Assembly: GCA_003223455.1 (NCBI GenBank)
Contig: QHVE01000039.1
Span: 1 to 39,435, forward strand
Length of the DNA stretch: 39,435 nt
Origin: Gemmatimonadota bacterium
GTDB taxonomy: Bacteria > Gemmatimonadota > Gemmatimonadetes > Gemmatimonadales > Gemmatimonadaceae
Direction: 5' to 3'
Under the pieces are notes generated by a model. It saw only the letters and a list, made by a program, of their open reading frames with translations, had not been told where the DNA came from and searched no databases. Positions 1-13,736 of this stretch are shown one piece after another (positions within the stretch are counted from its first letter, which is position 1; each line of letters starts with the position of its first letter). Made by a program: the position numbers and the translations under genes.

Positions 1-540
1 GAGGCCGAAGTTCGCCGTGAGGCCGTCGTTGAAGCCGTACACGACGTTGCGCAGGAACCCGCCGGCGCCGGTGCGGTGCCAGGGCTCCCCGGTGCGACCG
101 GCGATGGCATTCAGAGTGGTGGCGTGCTCCGCCGACTCCCTGGCGAGCGTGAGCGCCTCGTCGCGGCCAGCGACGCCCGTGCGCGTCGTCCGATGCATGT
201 CGAGGTACGCCTTGACCTCACGTCCCTCCTCGGCGAGGAGCATGGGGAGCAAGAAGCCCGGGCCGAACCGTTTGCCGAGGAAGGCGAGCAGGCGCGTGCG
301 ACCGGTGGGTCGATGCGCACCGAGCCGGCGGCCGTGCTGCGCGAGCAGGTCCGCCCAGACCTCGACGTGACGGTCCTCGACTTCGGCGAGGCGCTGATAG
401 ATGTCGCGCTTGGTCGGGTCGGGCTCGGATTCGGCGAGGCGGCGGTAGAGGAATGCCGCGTCGGCCTCGTCCTGCCAATGGTGCGTGAACTCGTCGAGAT
501 CGGGGGTGGAGGCGATCTCGGCGCGCGTCGTGGTTGCCAT
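1..540 (-). CDS. VIT1/CCC1-family transporter with N-terminal ferritin-like domain (3' truncated)
   Basis: The reading frame starts at the ATG at 540 and stays open to the window edge, so 180 residues are visible and the C-terminus is missing. Residues about 10-145 look like a four-helix ferritin/rubrerythrin-like domain, with acidic and histidine residues spaced as iron ligands: E25, E55 with H58, E104/E105, and E135, E138, H139. From about residue 161 the sequence FLRNVVYGFNDGLTANFGL matches the start of the VIT1/CCC1 membrane domain, which in characterised relatives moves Fe2+ or Mn2+ out of the cytoplasm. Fusions of a ferritin-like module to a VIT1 domain are a known bacterial architecture; the soluble part is thought to capture iron and feed the channel. 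The gene is divergent from the PDZ gene across 111 bp. Family is confident; the transported metal is inferred. Confidence 0.88.
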   Translation of the reverse strand, partial: MATTTRAEIASTPDLDEFTHHWQDEADAAFLYRRLAESEPDPTKRDIYQRLAEVEDRHVEVWADLLAQHGRRLGAHRPTGRTRLLAFLGKRFGPGFLLPMLLAEEGREVKAYLDMHRTTRTGVAGRDEALTLARESAEHATTLNAIAGRTGEPWHRTGAGGFLRNVVYGFNDGLTANFGL

Positions 541-651
541 GCGAGAAATATGGCAGGTACGCGTGGTGGCGCGCGACGATCGGTGCCGGAAACCATTTCG
601 GGAGGCGCCCGTGTCAGAGGGGTGTACCGACTCAACCGTATCGAGGAACCC

Positions 652-1746
652 ATGAGACACACGCAACTGGTCGCGGCGGGTGCCGCGATGCTCGCGATGA
701 CGGCGCCGGCCGCCGCGCAGGATCGGCCTGCGCCCGCGCCGCGCGCCGAGATCGCGAGCCCGGAGGGGCGCACCTTCCTGCTCGACCGCGACGAGACCCC
801 GCGCGCGGCGCTCGGCGTCAACACCTCGTCGACGGGCACACGGCGCGACACGCTCGGCCTGCTCATCACGTCGATCGTGCGCGGCGGTCCCGCGGAGAAA
901 GCCGGTCTCGAAGAAGGGAACCGGATCGCAGCGATCAATGGCGTGAGTCTGCGCGCCAACGCGGTCGACATCGACGACTACGAGAGCGCGGGCACGCTCT
1001 CCCGCCGTCTGGTCCGCGAGCTGGAGAAAGTGAAGCCCGGCAACGAGGTCGAGCTGCGCGTGTATCGCGAAGGCCGCGCGGAGAACCTGCGCGTACGCAC
1101 GGTGAGCTCGGACTCCCTGTTCAAGCGCGCGAGCACCTTCCGGCGCGTGTCGCGCGAGGAGATGGACGACCGACCGGCGCTGGGCATCGGCCTGGGAAGC
1201 ACGGGCAGCCGGCGCGACACGCTTGGCGTGCTCGTGATGAGCGTGCAGGACTCCAGCCCGGCGGCGCGCGCGGGGCTGGAGGAGGGAAATCGCATCGCGG
1301 CGGTCAACGGCGTGAACCTGCGGGTTGCCCACGAGGACGCCGACGATCCGAGCCTGGGCCGCACGAAGGCGCAGCGGCTGATGCGCGAGGTGTCGCAGCT
1401 CAAGCCGGGTGACAACGTGACGTTGCGCCTCTACGCCAACGGGCAGTTCCGCGACGTGACGATGAAGGTCGCGCGCGCGGGCGACCTGCCACGCTCGCGC
1501 GGGATGACCTACTTCGGCGGACCGGACTTCCCGGTGATGCCCGCGATGCCAGCGATGCCGGCGATGCCTCCTGGTGCCCGCGGCGTCTTCCGCACGATGG
1601 AGAACTTCGGTCCCATCCGGTTCGAGCTGAGCCCCGGGATGGGCGAGAGCCTCGAGAGCATGCGAACGCAGCTCGACAAGCTCCGCCCGGAGCTCGAGCG
1701 GATTCGCACGAAGGCGCCGGTGTGGTTTGGGAGTTTGGTGGTGTAG
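652..1746 (+). CDS. Secreted double-PDZ-domain protein
   Basis: This 364-residue protein starts at ATG 652, preceded by a GAGGA ribosome-binding site. The reading frame is open further upstream, but only this start gives a signal peptide (residues 1-23, ending AAAQ). Two PDZ domains follow, at roughly residues 50-148 and 172-275. They are clear duplicates: each carries a RRDTLG strand, then a ligand-loop region and AGLEEGNRIAA(I/V)NGV. After the second PDZ comes a short MPAMPAMPAMPP repeat, then a helical tail (about 330-355). No protease triad is visible, so it resembles the substrate-binding half of HtrA-like proteins without the catalytic domain. It probably acts as a periplasmic or secreted scaffold. 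The stop codon is followed immediately by a long palindrome. Partner unknown. Confidence 0.85.
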   Translation: MRHTQLVAAGAAMLAMTAPAAAQDRPAPAPRAEIASPEGRTFLLDRDETPRAALGVNTSSTGTRRDTLGLLITSIVRGGPAEKAGLEEGNRIAAINGVSLRANAVDIDDYESAGTLSRRLVRELEKVKPGNEVELRVYREGRAENLRVRTVSSDSLFKRASTFRRVSREEMDDRPALGIGLGSTGSRRDTLGVLVMSVQDSSPAARAGLEEGNRIAAVNGVNLRVAHEDADDPSLGRTKAQRLMREVSQLKPGDNVTLRLYANGQFRDVTMKVARAGDLPRSRGMTYFGGPDFPVMPAMPAMPAMPPGARGVFRTMENFGPIRFELSPGMGESLESMRTQLDKLRPELERIRTKAPVWFGSLVV

Positions 1747-1798
1747 TGGTTTGTGGTTTGTGGTTTGTGGTTAACCACTAACCACAAACCACAAACCA
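1747..1798. repeat. Palindrome with heptamer-repeat arms; likely bidirectional terminator
   Basis: The element begins at the base after the PDZ gene's stop codon. The left side is three head-to-tail copies of the heptamer TGGTTTG followed by TGGTTA; the right side is the complementary series. Positions 1754-1773 and 1779-1798 form a perfect 20-bp stem with a 5-nt loop. It lies between two convergent genes (PDZ on +, M14 peptidase on -), which fits a shared terminator, but there is no clear U-tract on either strand. Confidence 0.8.
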
Positions 1799-1826
1799 GT
1801 CGCCACTCCCCACTCCCCCCACACTC

Positions 1827-4715
1827 TCAATTCGCCGCCCCCAGCACGAGCGCATTCAGCACCAGCTTGTCCAGCGAGCGCCACCAGCCGCGGAACATCG
1901 GCTCGTTCGTGAACAGCACCACGTGGCCGGCGCCCGTGGGCTCGTCGACAAGGAGCGCGGTGCCTCGGAGGAGGCGCTCGGTGTTGCCGGGCCACGTAAA
2001 TCCCGCGCGCACGAGAGTGCCGGTCGTCGGGAAGACGGCGACGTTCTCGCCCTCCTTCGACGGCCGCAGAAAGAGATTCCCCTCGACGAGCACGGTGAGT
2101 CGGCTCGCATCGTAGCCGGCGGTGAGCCAGTGGGTGCGGTCGAGCACGACGTCGGCGTGGATGCCGGGCACCGACTCGGGGGCGTCGGGGCTGGCCGACG
2201 TACTCTGATACGGGATCAGCTCCTGCGCGAGTCGGTCGCTCGTCGCGACGGGCGTGGCGGGTCGGTTGCGTGCGGGGGCCGGCGCAGGTGCGGGAGCGGG
2301 CGTGCTCGGTTTGGCGGGCGCAGGTTCCGCTCTCACGGAGCTCGACTCCGGCTCGATGGCAACGCGCCGCGCGCTTGTGAGCGCGACGCCGTCCTCGGCC
2401 GCCCACGCCGTGGCGGATCCCATCGTCACGAGCGTCCCGCCGCCGCGCACCCACGTCTTGAGTCGCTCGAGCGCGTCCCTCGACACGCGTGAGTAGCGAC
2501 CAGGTGGCAAGAGGATCGCCGTGAACCGCGAGAGATCGCGATCGAGCTCCTGCATGGCGATCGGGGTGAAGTGCACGCCGTAGCGGCGCTCGAGCGAGTA
2601 CCAGATGGCGCCGTACGCCGTCTGCGAAACGCCGTCGTCGGCGATGACGGCGATGTTCGGCGCGGGGATGGCGATGATGGATTCGGAGCCGATGCCGTAC
2701 TGCCCCGTGCCCGCCTGCGCGGTGTTCACCCCCGTCACCTCCACCGCGCTGGCGCGCGCGAGCGCGTCGAGGCGCGCGGCGAGTGTGGAGTCGTTGCGCG
2801 CCACGCGTACGACGTACGTGCCGCGCGGCCACTGACGTCCTCCAGCCTCGAGGGGCTGCGACGCCACGGCGACGCGGAAGCCCTCGGCCAGCAGATGATA
2901 CGCGAGCTCCGGTGCACCGCTGCGCTCGGGGCTGAACAGATACGCCGACGTCGCGCCGCGACCCGCGACGATGCCTCCACCGACGTCGACCGCGACGAGC
3001 TCACCGCCGATACGACGCGACTGCTGCTGTCCTTGCGGCAGCGCCGGCTCCTCGGCGGGTAGAGTGAGCAGATCGCCCCCCACCGCGCCCACGTCGTCCG
3101 TCCAGTACGCGTCGACGCCGAACGCGACGGGGAGCGACCAGGCGGTGATGTCGTAGAACTCGTACTCCTCACCTTCGGCGCGGCGGCCGCGTCGATTGTT
3201 GCGCTGGAACTTCGCGATCTGCGCCTGGGCGAACGCCGGGTCGAGCTCGTGCGTCGGCTCGAGGATCGCCTTGGCGACCTTGCCCTGTGGCTGGGCGAGA
3301 TCGACGAGGTACGCTCCCGCATCGAAGCGGTGCGTCGCGACGGCGTCGTCGGCGAACGCGTGCGCGCGCGACGAGAAGCCCACGCTCGCGCGTCGCACCT
3401 CGATGCCGGCGCGCAGCAGCGCGCTCACGAGCTCCGCGGCGCGGCCCGGATCGCGGGCCGGCGTGATGATCACGCGACGCATCGCTCCGGTCCGGCCGTC
3501 GGTGATCGCGCGCCGGCGAAAGGCAACGAAGTCGTGCACGCGCTCCGCGGCGTGCGACGAGGTCGCCTCGATCGTGGCGAGCGACGCGACGAAGTGCTTG
3601 GCGATGCCGTCGCGCAGGGAGAGCAGGGTGCCGTCGGGGCGGCGCCAGAGCACGCCGCGATGTCCGCCGCCGTCGGTCTCGAACGTCATGCCGATCGCGC
3701 CGTTGAGCGACGGCCACGTGTCGAAGTAGCCCGGGTAGTACAGGTCGTAGACGTCGCGCGAGAAGTACATCCAGCCGTAGTGGTCGAATGCCGCCGCGTT
3801 CGCGCGGCCGTACAGGTCGAGCCATTTGGCGGCGTCGCCGACGATGTTCGCGTTCACCGGGCGCGCGGCCGGCGGGAAGAAGTACGTCGCGACATGCCCG
3901 TGCAGATCGGCCGCGACCATCGGGTGCCACTTGAGCATCATTCGCATGATCCCCTGCACCTCGCGCTGCGTCGAGGCGATGAGATCGCGGTTCAGGTCGA
4001 AGCGGTAGTGGTTGAACCGACCGTAGACACTCCACGGTTCGTCGTGCTCCATGGCGCGCGGATCGGCGGCGCCCACGCTCACGGAGTTGTACCACACGGT
4101 GAATCGCTCGTGTCCGTCCGGGTTCGAGCTCGGATTGATGACGACGATCGTGTTGCGGAGCGCGGCGAGCGTCGCCGGCTCCTCGCTCGCGGCGAGCTGA
4201 TAGAGAAGCTGGATGCACGTCTCGAAGCCGGGCGACTCGTTGCCGTGCACCGAGCCGGAGATCCACACCACGGCCGGCACCCGCGCCGCGACCGCATCGA
4301 TGTCTGCGGGCGAGCCGGTGCGCGGATCGGCGATCCGGTCGAGGTCGCGTCGGATCGCGTCGAGCCGCGCGATGTTCTCCGGCGACGAGACGACGTACAG
4401 ACGCATCGGCCGTCGTTCGTACGTCGTCGTGAACTCCTCCACGTGCACGCGATCCTTCGCCGCGTCGGCGATCGCGAGCAGCGCGTGCTCCTGCGCGGCG
4501 TACTGGGTGTTCTGCTCGCCGACGGGATAGCCCAGCAGGGCCTCGGGCCTGGGCACGCCGGCCCGATAGGGGCCGTGATCGTAGAACGAGAAGCGCGCAT
4601 CGTCTCGCGCGACCGTCGTCGTCGCCTGCTGTGCGGAGAGCCCTCTCGCCGGCGTCAGTACGTACACGACACCAGCGACGGCGAGTGCGCACCACGGCAT
4701 CGCGGCGCGTGTCAT
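1827..4715 (-). CDS. Secreted M14-family zinc carboxypeptidase, long form
   Basis: This 962-residue protein has an N-terminal signal sequence (residues 1-29, ending GLSAQ). The M14 catalytic domain occupies about residues 40-400. The zinc motif HxxE is seen at H157/E160 (GSVHGNESPGFE), the third ligand is probably H272 (ADLHGH), and the likely catalytic glutamate is E346 (TFETDGG). A long C-terminal half follows, including an alanine/proline linker (PAPAPAPAPA type) and a region resembling glutamine-amidotransferase-like folds seen in related long M14 proteins. The start is ATG 4715, 8 bp after the GH3 stop, so the two are probably one transcript. The frame is open far upstream of 4715 inside the GH3 gene, but that part is antisense-like and lacks family similarity. 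Likely role: periplasmic or extracellular peptide hydrolysis. Substrate unknown. Confidence 0.9.
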   Translation of the reverse strand: MTRAAMPWCALAVAGVVYVLTPARGLSAQQATTTVARDDARFSFYDHGPYRAGVPRPEALLGYPVGEQNTQYAAQEHALLAIADAAKDRVHVEEFTTTYERRPMRLYVVSSPENIARLDAIRRDLDRIADPRTGSPADIDAVAARVPAVVWISGSVHGNESPGFETCIQLLYQLAASEEPATLAALRNTIVVINPSSNPDGHERFTVWYNSVSVGAADPRAMEHDEPWSVYGRFNHYRFDLNRDLIASTQREVQGIMRMMLKWHPMVAADLHGHVATYFFPPAARPVNANIVGDAAKWLDLYGRANAAAFDHYGWMYFSRDVYDLYYPGYFDTWPSLNGAIGMTFETDGGGHRGVLWRRPDGTLLSLRDGIAKHFVASLATIEATSSHAAERVHDFVAFRRRAITDGRTGAMRRVIITPARDPGRAAELVSALLRAGIEVRRASVGFSSRAHAFADDAVATHRFDAGAYLVDLAQPQGKVAKAILEPTHELDPAFAQAQIAKFQRNNRRGRRAEGEEYEFYDITAWSLPVAFGVDAYWTDDVGAVGGDLLTLPAEEPALPQGQQQSRRIGGELVAVDVGGGIVAGRGATSAYLFSPERSGAPELAYHLLAEGFRVAVASQPLEAGGRQWPRGTYVVRVARNDSTLAARLDALARASAVEVTGVNTAQAGTGQYGIGSESIIAIPAPNIAVIADDGVSQTAYGAIWYSLERRYGVHFTPIAMQELDRDLSRFTAILLPPGRYSRVSRDALERLKTWVRGGGTLVTMGSATAWAAEDGVALTSARRVAIEPESSSVRAEPAPAKPSTPAPAPAPAPARNRPATPVATSDRLAQELIPYQSTSASPDAPESVPGIHADVVLDRTHWLTAGYDASRLTVLVEGNLFLRPSKEGENVAVFPTTGTLVRAGFTWPGNTERLLRGTALLVDEPTGAGHVVLFTNEPMFRGWWRSLDKLVLNALVLGAAN

Positions 4716-4723
4716 GAGCTGTC

Positions 4724-7387
4724 TCAGCGCGACACCCCTCCACCCATGACCTGGATCGTGTGCTCGGCACGGATGTCGGCCGACGATGCGCCCACCTGCA
4801 GCTTCACCGGCGCCGTCTCGACGACCCAGCCATGCGTCTGCTCGTTCCAGTAGGCCAGCGACGACACGGGAATGGACAGGCGCACCGTGCGCGTTTCCCC
4901 GGGTGCGAGCGTCACGCGCCGGTAGCCGCGCAGCTCCTTGATCGCGCGAGGCACGTTCGACATGGGATACGAGACGTAGAGCTGCACGACCTCGTCGCCC
5001 GCGACCGCACCGCGGTTCGTGACGTCGACCGAGACGCCGATCGTCCCCGCCGCCGAAACTTGCTCGGCACTCGTACGCAGGTTCTTGTAGGCGAAGGTCG
5101 TGTAGCTCAGGCCGTAGCCGAACGGATAGAGCGGCGTGCCGGTGAAGTAACGATACGTCCGCCCCTTCATCGCGTAGTCCTCGAACGGCGGGAGGTCGCT
5201 CACACTCTTGTAGAAAGTGATCGGCAGCCGACCTGCGGGGTTGTAGTCGCCGAACAGCACGTCGGCGATCGCGCTGCCACCCGCCTGGCCGGGATACCAC
5301 GCCTCGACGATCGCGGGAACGTTCTGCTGCGCCCAATTCACCGCGAGCGCACTGCCGTTGAGCAGCACGAGCACGGTCGGCTTGCCGACGGCGACGACCT
5401 TCTCGAGCAACTGCTGCTGCGGCGCCGGCAGATCGATCGACGTGCGATCGCCGCCGCGGAAGCCGGGGATCTGCACGCGCATCTCCTCGCCCTCGAGGTT
5501 GGCCGTGAGGCCGAGGAAGAGCACGACCGCGTCGGCCTGCTGCGCAGCGGCGACGGCGGCCTCCTCGAGCGGACCGCTCGGCGGCGCCCACACGAGCTGC
5601 GTCTGCGCCTCGCCGTACGACTCCGCCGCCTCGAGACGCAGCCGGTACGCGTGGCCGCCCACGAGCTGCAAGGGGCGCGCTGGATCAGTCTGCGACAGTC
5701 GGGGATCGGGGAACTCGTCCTCGCGCTGCGGATAGACCGAGCGCGTGACGACGCTGTCGTCGAGGAAGAGCTGAACGCGCATCGTGCCGATGACGCCGAG
5801 CCGGTACGCGCCGGTCACCGGCGGCGTGAACGTGCCCGACCAGCGCACGGCGAAGTCGTTCGCGTTCATGTCGGGACGCGGGGCAGCCTCGGCCCAGTCG
5901 GCCTCGACGACCGTGTCCGTCGCCGAGAAGGCCGGCGTGCCCGACATCGCGCGGTTGGCGAAGTACTCCGCGCGGAGCCCGGGCTGTCCGTCCGGCGTGC
6001 GGAGCACGGTCGATGGCGCGGTGCTGAGCACCGGGAATCCCTCTGCGAGGTCCGATCCGAGTGCGTACAGCACGCGCGCGCCGTTCGACTTCAGCGCGTC
6101 GTTGATACCTCGCAACGGCGTGATCGGCTCCTTCGGGATGCCGTTGTAGTTGCCGAGCAGCATGCGCCACTGGTTCGCGTTCGGGCCGATGACGGCGATT
6201 GTGCGCAGGTCCTTGCGCAGCGGCAGCGTGTTGCGGTCGTTCTTCAGCAGCACGATCGATTCGCGCGCGACCTGTCGAGCGAGCGCGCGATGCGCCGGCT
6301 GATCGAGCACGGAGAAGGGGATCTGCGCCCAGCGCACGTGCTCGGGCGCGTCGAACATGCCGAGCTTCATGCGCGCGACGAACAGCCGGCGCACCGACGC
6401 ATCGATCTCGCGCTCGGTGATGAGTCCCTGCTTCACCGCGTCCACGAGCTTGGGGTAGACGCGCCCGAAGCAGTCGAGATCCGTCTCGTGCTTCACGCCG
6501 AGCGCGGCCGCTTCCGGGGCGGTGGGAACGACCTTGTGACCCTGGTACATGTCGTCGATCGCGCCGCAGTCGGAGACGACGTAGCCGGGAAACTTCCACT
6601 CGCGCTTGAGAATGCCCGAAAGGAGATCGCTGCCGCAGGCCGCCTCGTGGTCGATGCGGTTGTAGGCGCACATCAGCGAGTAGGGCTTCGCTTCCTTGAT
6701 CGCCGTCTCGAAGTGGGGCAGGTACGTCTCGCGCAGATCGCGCTCGCTGACCACGGCATCGAAGCTGTGGCGCTCCGGCTCCGGCCCGGAGTGGACGGCG
6801 AAGTGCTTCACCGTGGCGATGGTCTTGTAGTACTTCGGGTCGTCGCCCTGCAGGCCGCGGATGAACTGCACAGCGATGTGACCCGTGAGGAAGGGATCCT
6901 CGCCGTAGGTCTCCTGGCCGCGTCCCCAGCGCGGGTCGCGAAAGATGTTGATGTTCGGGGACCAGATCGTGAGTCCCTGGTAGCGCTGCCGCTGGTCGTG
7001 ACGCACGTACTCGTGGTGCTTGGCGCGCGCCTCGTCGGAGATGACGGTGGCCATGCGGAAGACGAGCGAGTCGTCCCACGTCGAGGCAAAGCCGATCGCC
7101 TGCGGGAACACGGTGGCGAGCCCGGAGCGCGCGACGCCATGCAGCGCCTCGTTCCACCAATTGTACGCGGGGACGCCGAGCCGCTCGATGGCGGGGGCGA
7201 CGTCCTTCATCTGATTCGCCTTCTCCTCGAGCGTCATGCGGCTCACGAGGTCGGCGGCGCGCGCCTCGAAGGAGAGCGACTCGTTCTGGTAGGCCGGGCT
7301 CTGCGCCGCAGCGGGCGCCACGACGAGGGCACAGAAGACGAGCGCCGCGAGGACGCGGCGCGAGTGAGGATCGAGCGGGTGATGCAC
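4724..7387 (-). CDS. Glycoside hydrolase family 3 enzyme with PA14 insertion (beta-glucosidase/beta-xylosidase type)
   Basis: An 887-residue secreted enzyme starting at a GTG (7385-7387) with GGAG upstream. Residues 1-29 form a signal peptide ending in AAAQ. The N-terminal GH3 barrel contains the KHFAVHSGPE motif (about 194-203) and the nucleophile motif VSDCGAIDD with D273 as the expected nucleophile. The second, alpha/beta GH3 domain is interrupted at about 445-605 by a PA14 domain (begins near LRAEYFANRAM), and a fibronectin-III-like domain closes the C-terminus. The active-site surroundings (ERHSFDAVVSERDLRETY, ETDLDCF) are those of the beta-xylosidase/beta-glucosidase branch. Probable role: removal of terminal sugars from plant-type oligosaccharides in the periplasm. 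It precedes the M14 peptidase by 8 bp. Exact sugar specificity cannot be read from sequence. Confidence 0.94.
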   Translation of the reverse strand: MHHPLDPHSRRVLAALVFCALVVAPAAAQSPAYQNESLSFEARAADLVSRMTLEEKANQMKDVAPAIERLGVPAYNWWNEALHGVARSGLATVFPQAIGFASTWDDSLVFRMATVISDEARAKHHEYVRHDQRQRYQGLTIWSPNINIFRDPRWGRGQETYGEDPFLTGHIAVQFIRGLQGDDPKYYKTIATVKHFAVHSGPEPERHSFDAVVSERDLRETYLPHFETAIKEAKPYSLMCAYNRIDHEAACGSDLLSGILKREWKFPGYVVSDCGAIDDMYQGHKVVPTAPEAAALGVKHETDLDCFGRVYPKLVDAVKQGLITEREIDASVRRLFVARMKLGMFDAPEHVRWAQIPFSVLDQPAHRALARQVARESIVLLKNDRNTLPLRKDLRTIAVIGPNANQWRMLLGNYNGIPKEPITPLRGINDALKSNGARVLYALGSDLAEGFPVLSTAPSTVLRTPDGQPGLRAEYFANRAMSGTPAFSATDTVVEADWAEAAPRPDMNANDFAVRWSGTFTPPVTGAYRLGVIGTMRVQLFLDDSVVTRSVYPQREDEFPDPRLSQTDPARPLQLVGGHAYRLRLEAAESYGEAQTQLVWAPPSGPLEEAAVAAAQQADAVVLFLGLTANLEGEEMRVQIPGFRGGDRTSIDLPAPQQQLLEKVVAVGKPTVLVLLNGSALAVNWAQQNVPAIVEAWYPGQAGGSAIADVLFGDYNPAGRLPITFYKSVSDLPPFEDYAMKGRTYRYFTGTPLYPFGYGLSYTTFAYKNLRTSAEQVSAAGTIGVSVDVTNRGAVAGDEVVQLYVSYPMSNVPRAIKELRGYRRVTLAPGETRTVRLSIPVSSLAYWNEQTHGWVVETAPVKLQVGASSADIRAEHTIQVMGGGVSR

Positions 7388-7389
7388 GG

Positions 7390-7405
7390 CTTGCTCCGCA
7401 GCAAG
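7390..7405 (-). promoter_or_regulatory. Small hairpin over the GH3 ribosome-binding site
   Basis: Just upstream of the GH3 GTG start, a 6-bp inverted repeat (CTTGCT/AGCAAG) with loop GCGG contains the GGAG Shine-Dalgarno bases. The stem could reduce initiation, but a stem this short can occur by chance. Confidence 0.25.
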
Positions 7406-7471
7406 GGGTGAGCGGGCGCTCGATCCCGAACCTAAGGGAGGGGTTGAAAGGCAGGAAGACGTGGTGCGTTG

Positions 7472-7648
7472 GTGTCTCAGTGAGTTAGTGAGCTAGTGAG
7501 TTGGTGGGTGAGCTAGTGAACTGAACGGCCCCGGCCACAACCGGCGTGGAAGCCCCGCTGAGGGATCTCTACGCTGGTTGTGATCAGGGCCGTTCACTCA
7601 CCAGTCAACCGACTAGCTCACCAACTCACCGACTCATCACCTCACCGC
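7472..7648. repeat. Nested-hairpin intergenic repeat element, copy 1
   Basis: The element fills the 264-bp gap between the gltD 3' end and the GH3 start. The outer arms are runs of short GTGAGTTG/GTGAGCTA-like units (7472-7522) with the complementary CTCACCAACT-like units at 7596-7648. The 73-nt core (7523-7595) starts with GAACGGCCC and ends with its complement GGGCCGTTC. Inside are a second paired segment (CACAACC / GGTTGTG) and a third around GGAAGCCC / GGGATCTC. A second copy with the same core lies at 36451-36648. On the - strand the element starts 4 nt after the gltD stop codon. No transposase is nearby. Confidence 0.82.
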
Positions 7649-9005
7649 CGTTCAGGCACTCGCCGCCGCGCTATGCCGCCGCGTCGACGCCGACTGGCGC
7701 AGATGCCGATCGATCGACGCCGCGGCGTCGCGTCCTTCGCGGATCGCCCACACGATGAGCGATGCGCCGCGCCGCATGTCGCCCGCGGCGAACACGCCGG
7801 GCACGTTCGTGCGGTAGTGCGCGTCGGTGGACACTGCGCCTCGTGGTCCGATCGTCACGCCGAGGTCTCCGAGCAGCCCTTCCTGCGGCACTCCGGTGAA
7901 GCCCATCGCGAGCAGCACGAGATCGACGTCGAGGGTGAACCCGCTGTCCGGCTGCTCGACGAACTTCGGGCCGTTCGGCCCCTGCTCGAGCTCCACGCGC
8001 ACGGCGTGCAGCCGCTGCACGCGGCCGTGCTCGCCGTCGAGCTTCGTCGTCGACACGCTCCAGTCGCGGTGGCCGCCCTCCTCATGCGCGTGACTGCTGC
8101 GCAGCTTCATCGGCCAGTGCGGCCACGGCGTGGACTCGGCGCGCTCCTTCGGAGGCTGTGGGAGGAGCTCGAACTGGAAGACCTCGACCGCGCCCTGGCG
8201 ATGGCAGGTGCCGACGCAGTCGGAGCCGGTGTCGCCGCCGCCGATCACGACGACGCGCTTCCCCTCGGCCCAGATCGCATGCTCGGCGGGGATCGTGTCG
8301 CCGGCGACGCGGCGGTTCTGCTGAGTGAGGTACTCCATGGCGAGGTGCACGCCACTGAGCTCGCGGCCGGCCACGCGCAGCTCGCGCGCGACCTGCGCGC
8401 CGCCGGCGAGGAGCACCGCGTCGAACTCGTCACGAAGCTGCTGCACGTGCAGGTCGCGTCCGACCTCGATCCCCGTCTCGAACACCACGCCCTCGGCCCG
8501 CATCTGATGCAGGCGCAGCTCGATCACCTCCTTCTCGAGCTTGAAGTCGGGGATGCCGTAGCGCAGCAGGCCGCCGATGCGGTCGTCCTTCTCGAACACG
8601 ACCACCGCGTGCCCCATGCGCCGGAGCTGCTGTGCGGCGGCGAGTCCCGCCGGTCCAGAGCCGACGACCGCGACGCGGAAGCCCGAGTCGGGAACGCCGG
8701 TGAGCGGCACGACCCAGCCTTCCTGGAACGACTTGTCGGCAATCGCCTGCTCGATGTTGCGGATGGCGACCGGCTGCTCGATCAGGCCGAGCACGCACGC
8801 CGACTCACAGGGCGCCGGGCAGAGTCGTCCGGTCAGCTCCGGGAAGTTGTTCGTCGCGTGCAGCGCGAGCGACGCATCGCGCCAGCGGCCCTCGCGGACG
8901 AGCGAGTTCCACTCGGGGATGACGTTCTGGACGGGACAGCCGGTGTCGCCCTGACAGAAGGGGACGCCGCAATCCATGCAGCGTGCCCCCTGCGTCCGGT
9001 AATGG

Positions 9006-13634
<4,629 letters not shown>

Positions 13635-13672
13635 GTCTCCGGCGCTCCCACGTGTGGGCGACCTACGAAGAA

Positions 13673-13701
13673 GCCCCTCCTAACCGCTGGTCAGGAGGGG
13701 C
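13673..13701 (-). terminator. Terminator-like hairpin in the gltB leader
   Basis: GCCCCTCCT and AGGAGGGGC (13693-13701 and 13673-13681, read on -) form a 9-bp stem that extends through a G-U pair and three more pairs to a 3-nt loop. It is fully paired only as - strand RNA, since the + strand copy has an A-C mismatch at that position. The bases TTCTTC follow. It sits 39 nt before the gltB start codon and downstream of the promoter at 13881-13909. Confidence 0.7.
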
Positions 13702-13736
13702 CGATGCACCATTCGGTACCCGCTTGCTCCTAACCC
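13689..13736 (-). promoter_or_regulatory. Candidate antiterminator pairing in the gltB leader
   Basis: On the - strand, GGTTAGGAG (13728-13736) can pair over 9 bp, including one G-U, with CTCCTGACC (13689-13697). CTCCTGACC is also the left arm of the terminator-like hairpin, so the two structures exclude each other. The same GGTTAGGAG string recurs as the right arm of the terminator. This is the layout of a transcription attenuator. The trigger is not visible: the leader did not match T-box or glutamine riboswitch signatures I know. Confidence 0.45.

Noticed and set aside
3249-7411. Long + strand frames opposite the M14 and GH3 genes
   Set aside because: Both - strand genes have full catalytic motifs; the opposite frames show no motif.
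7520-7758. Short + strand ORF starting in the core of repeat copy 1
   Set aside because: A similar peptide can be read from repeat copy 2 on the other strand, showing that it arises from the repeat and not from a gene.
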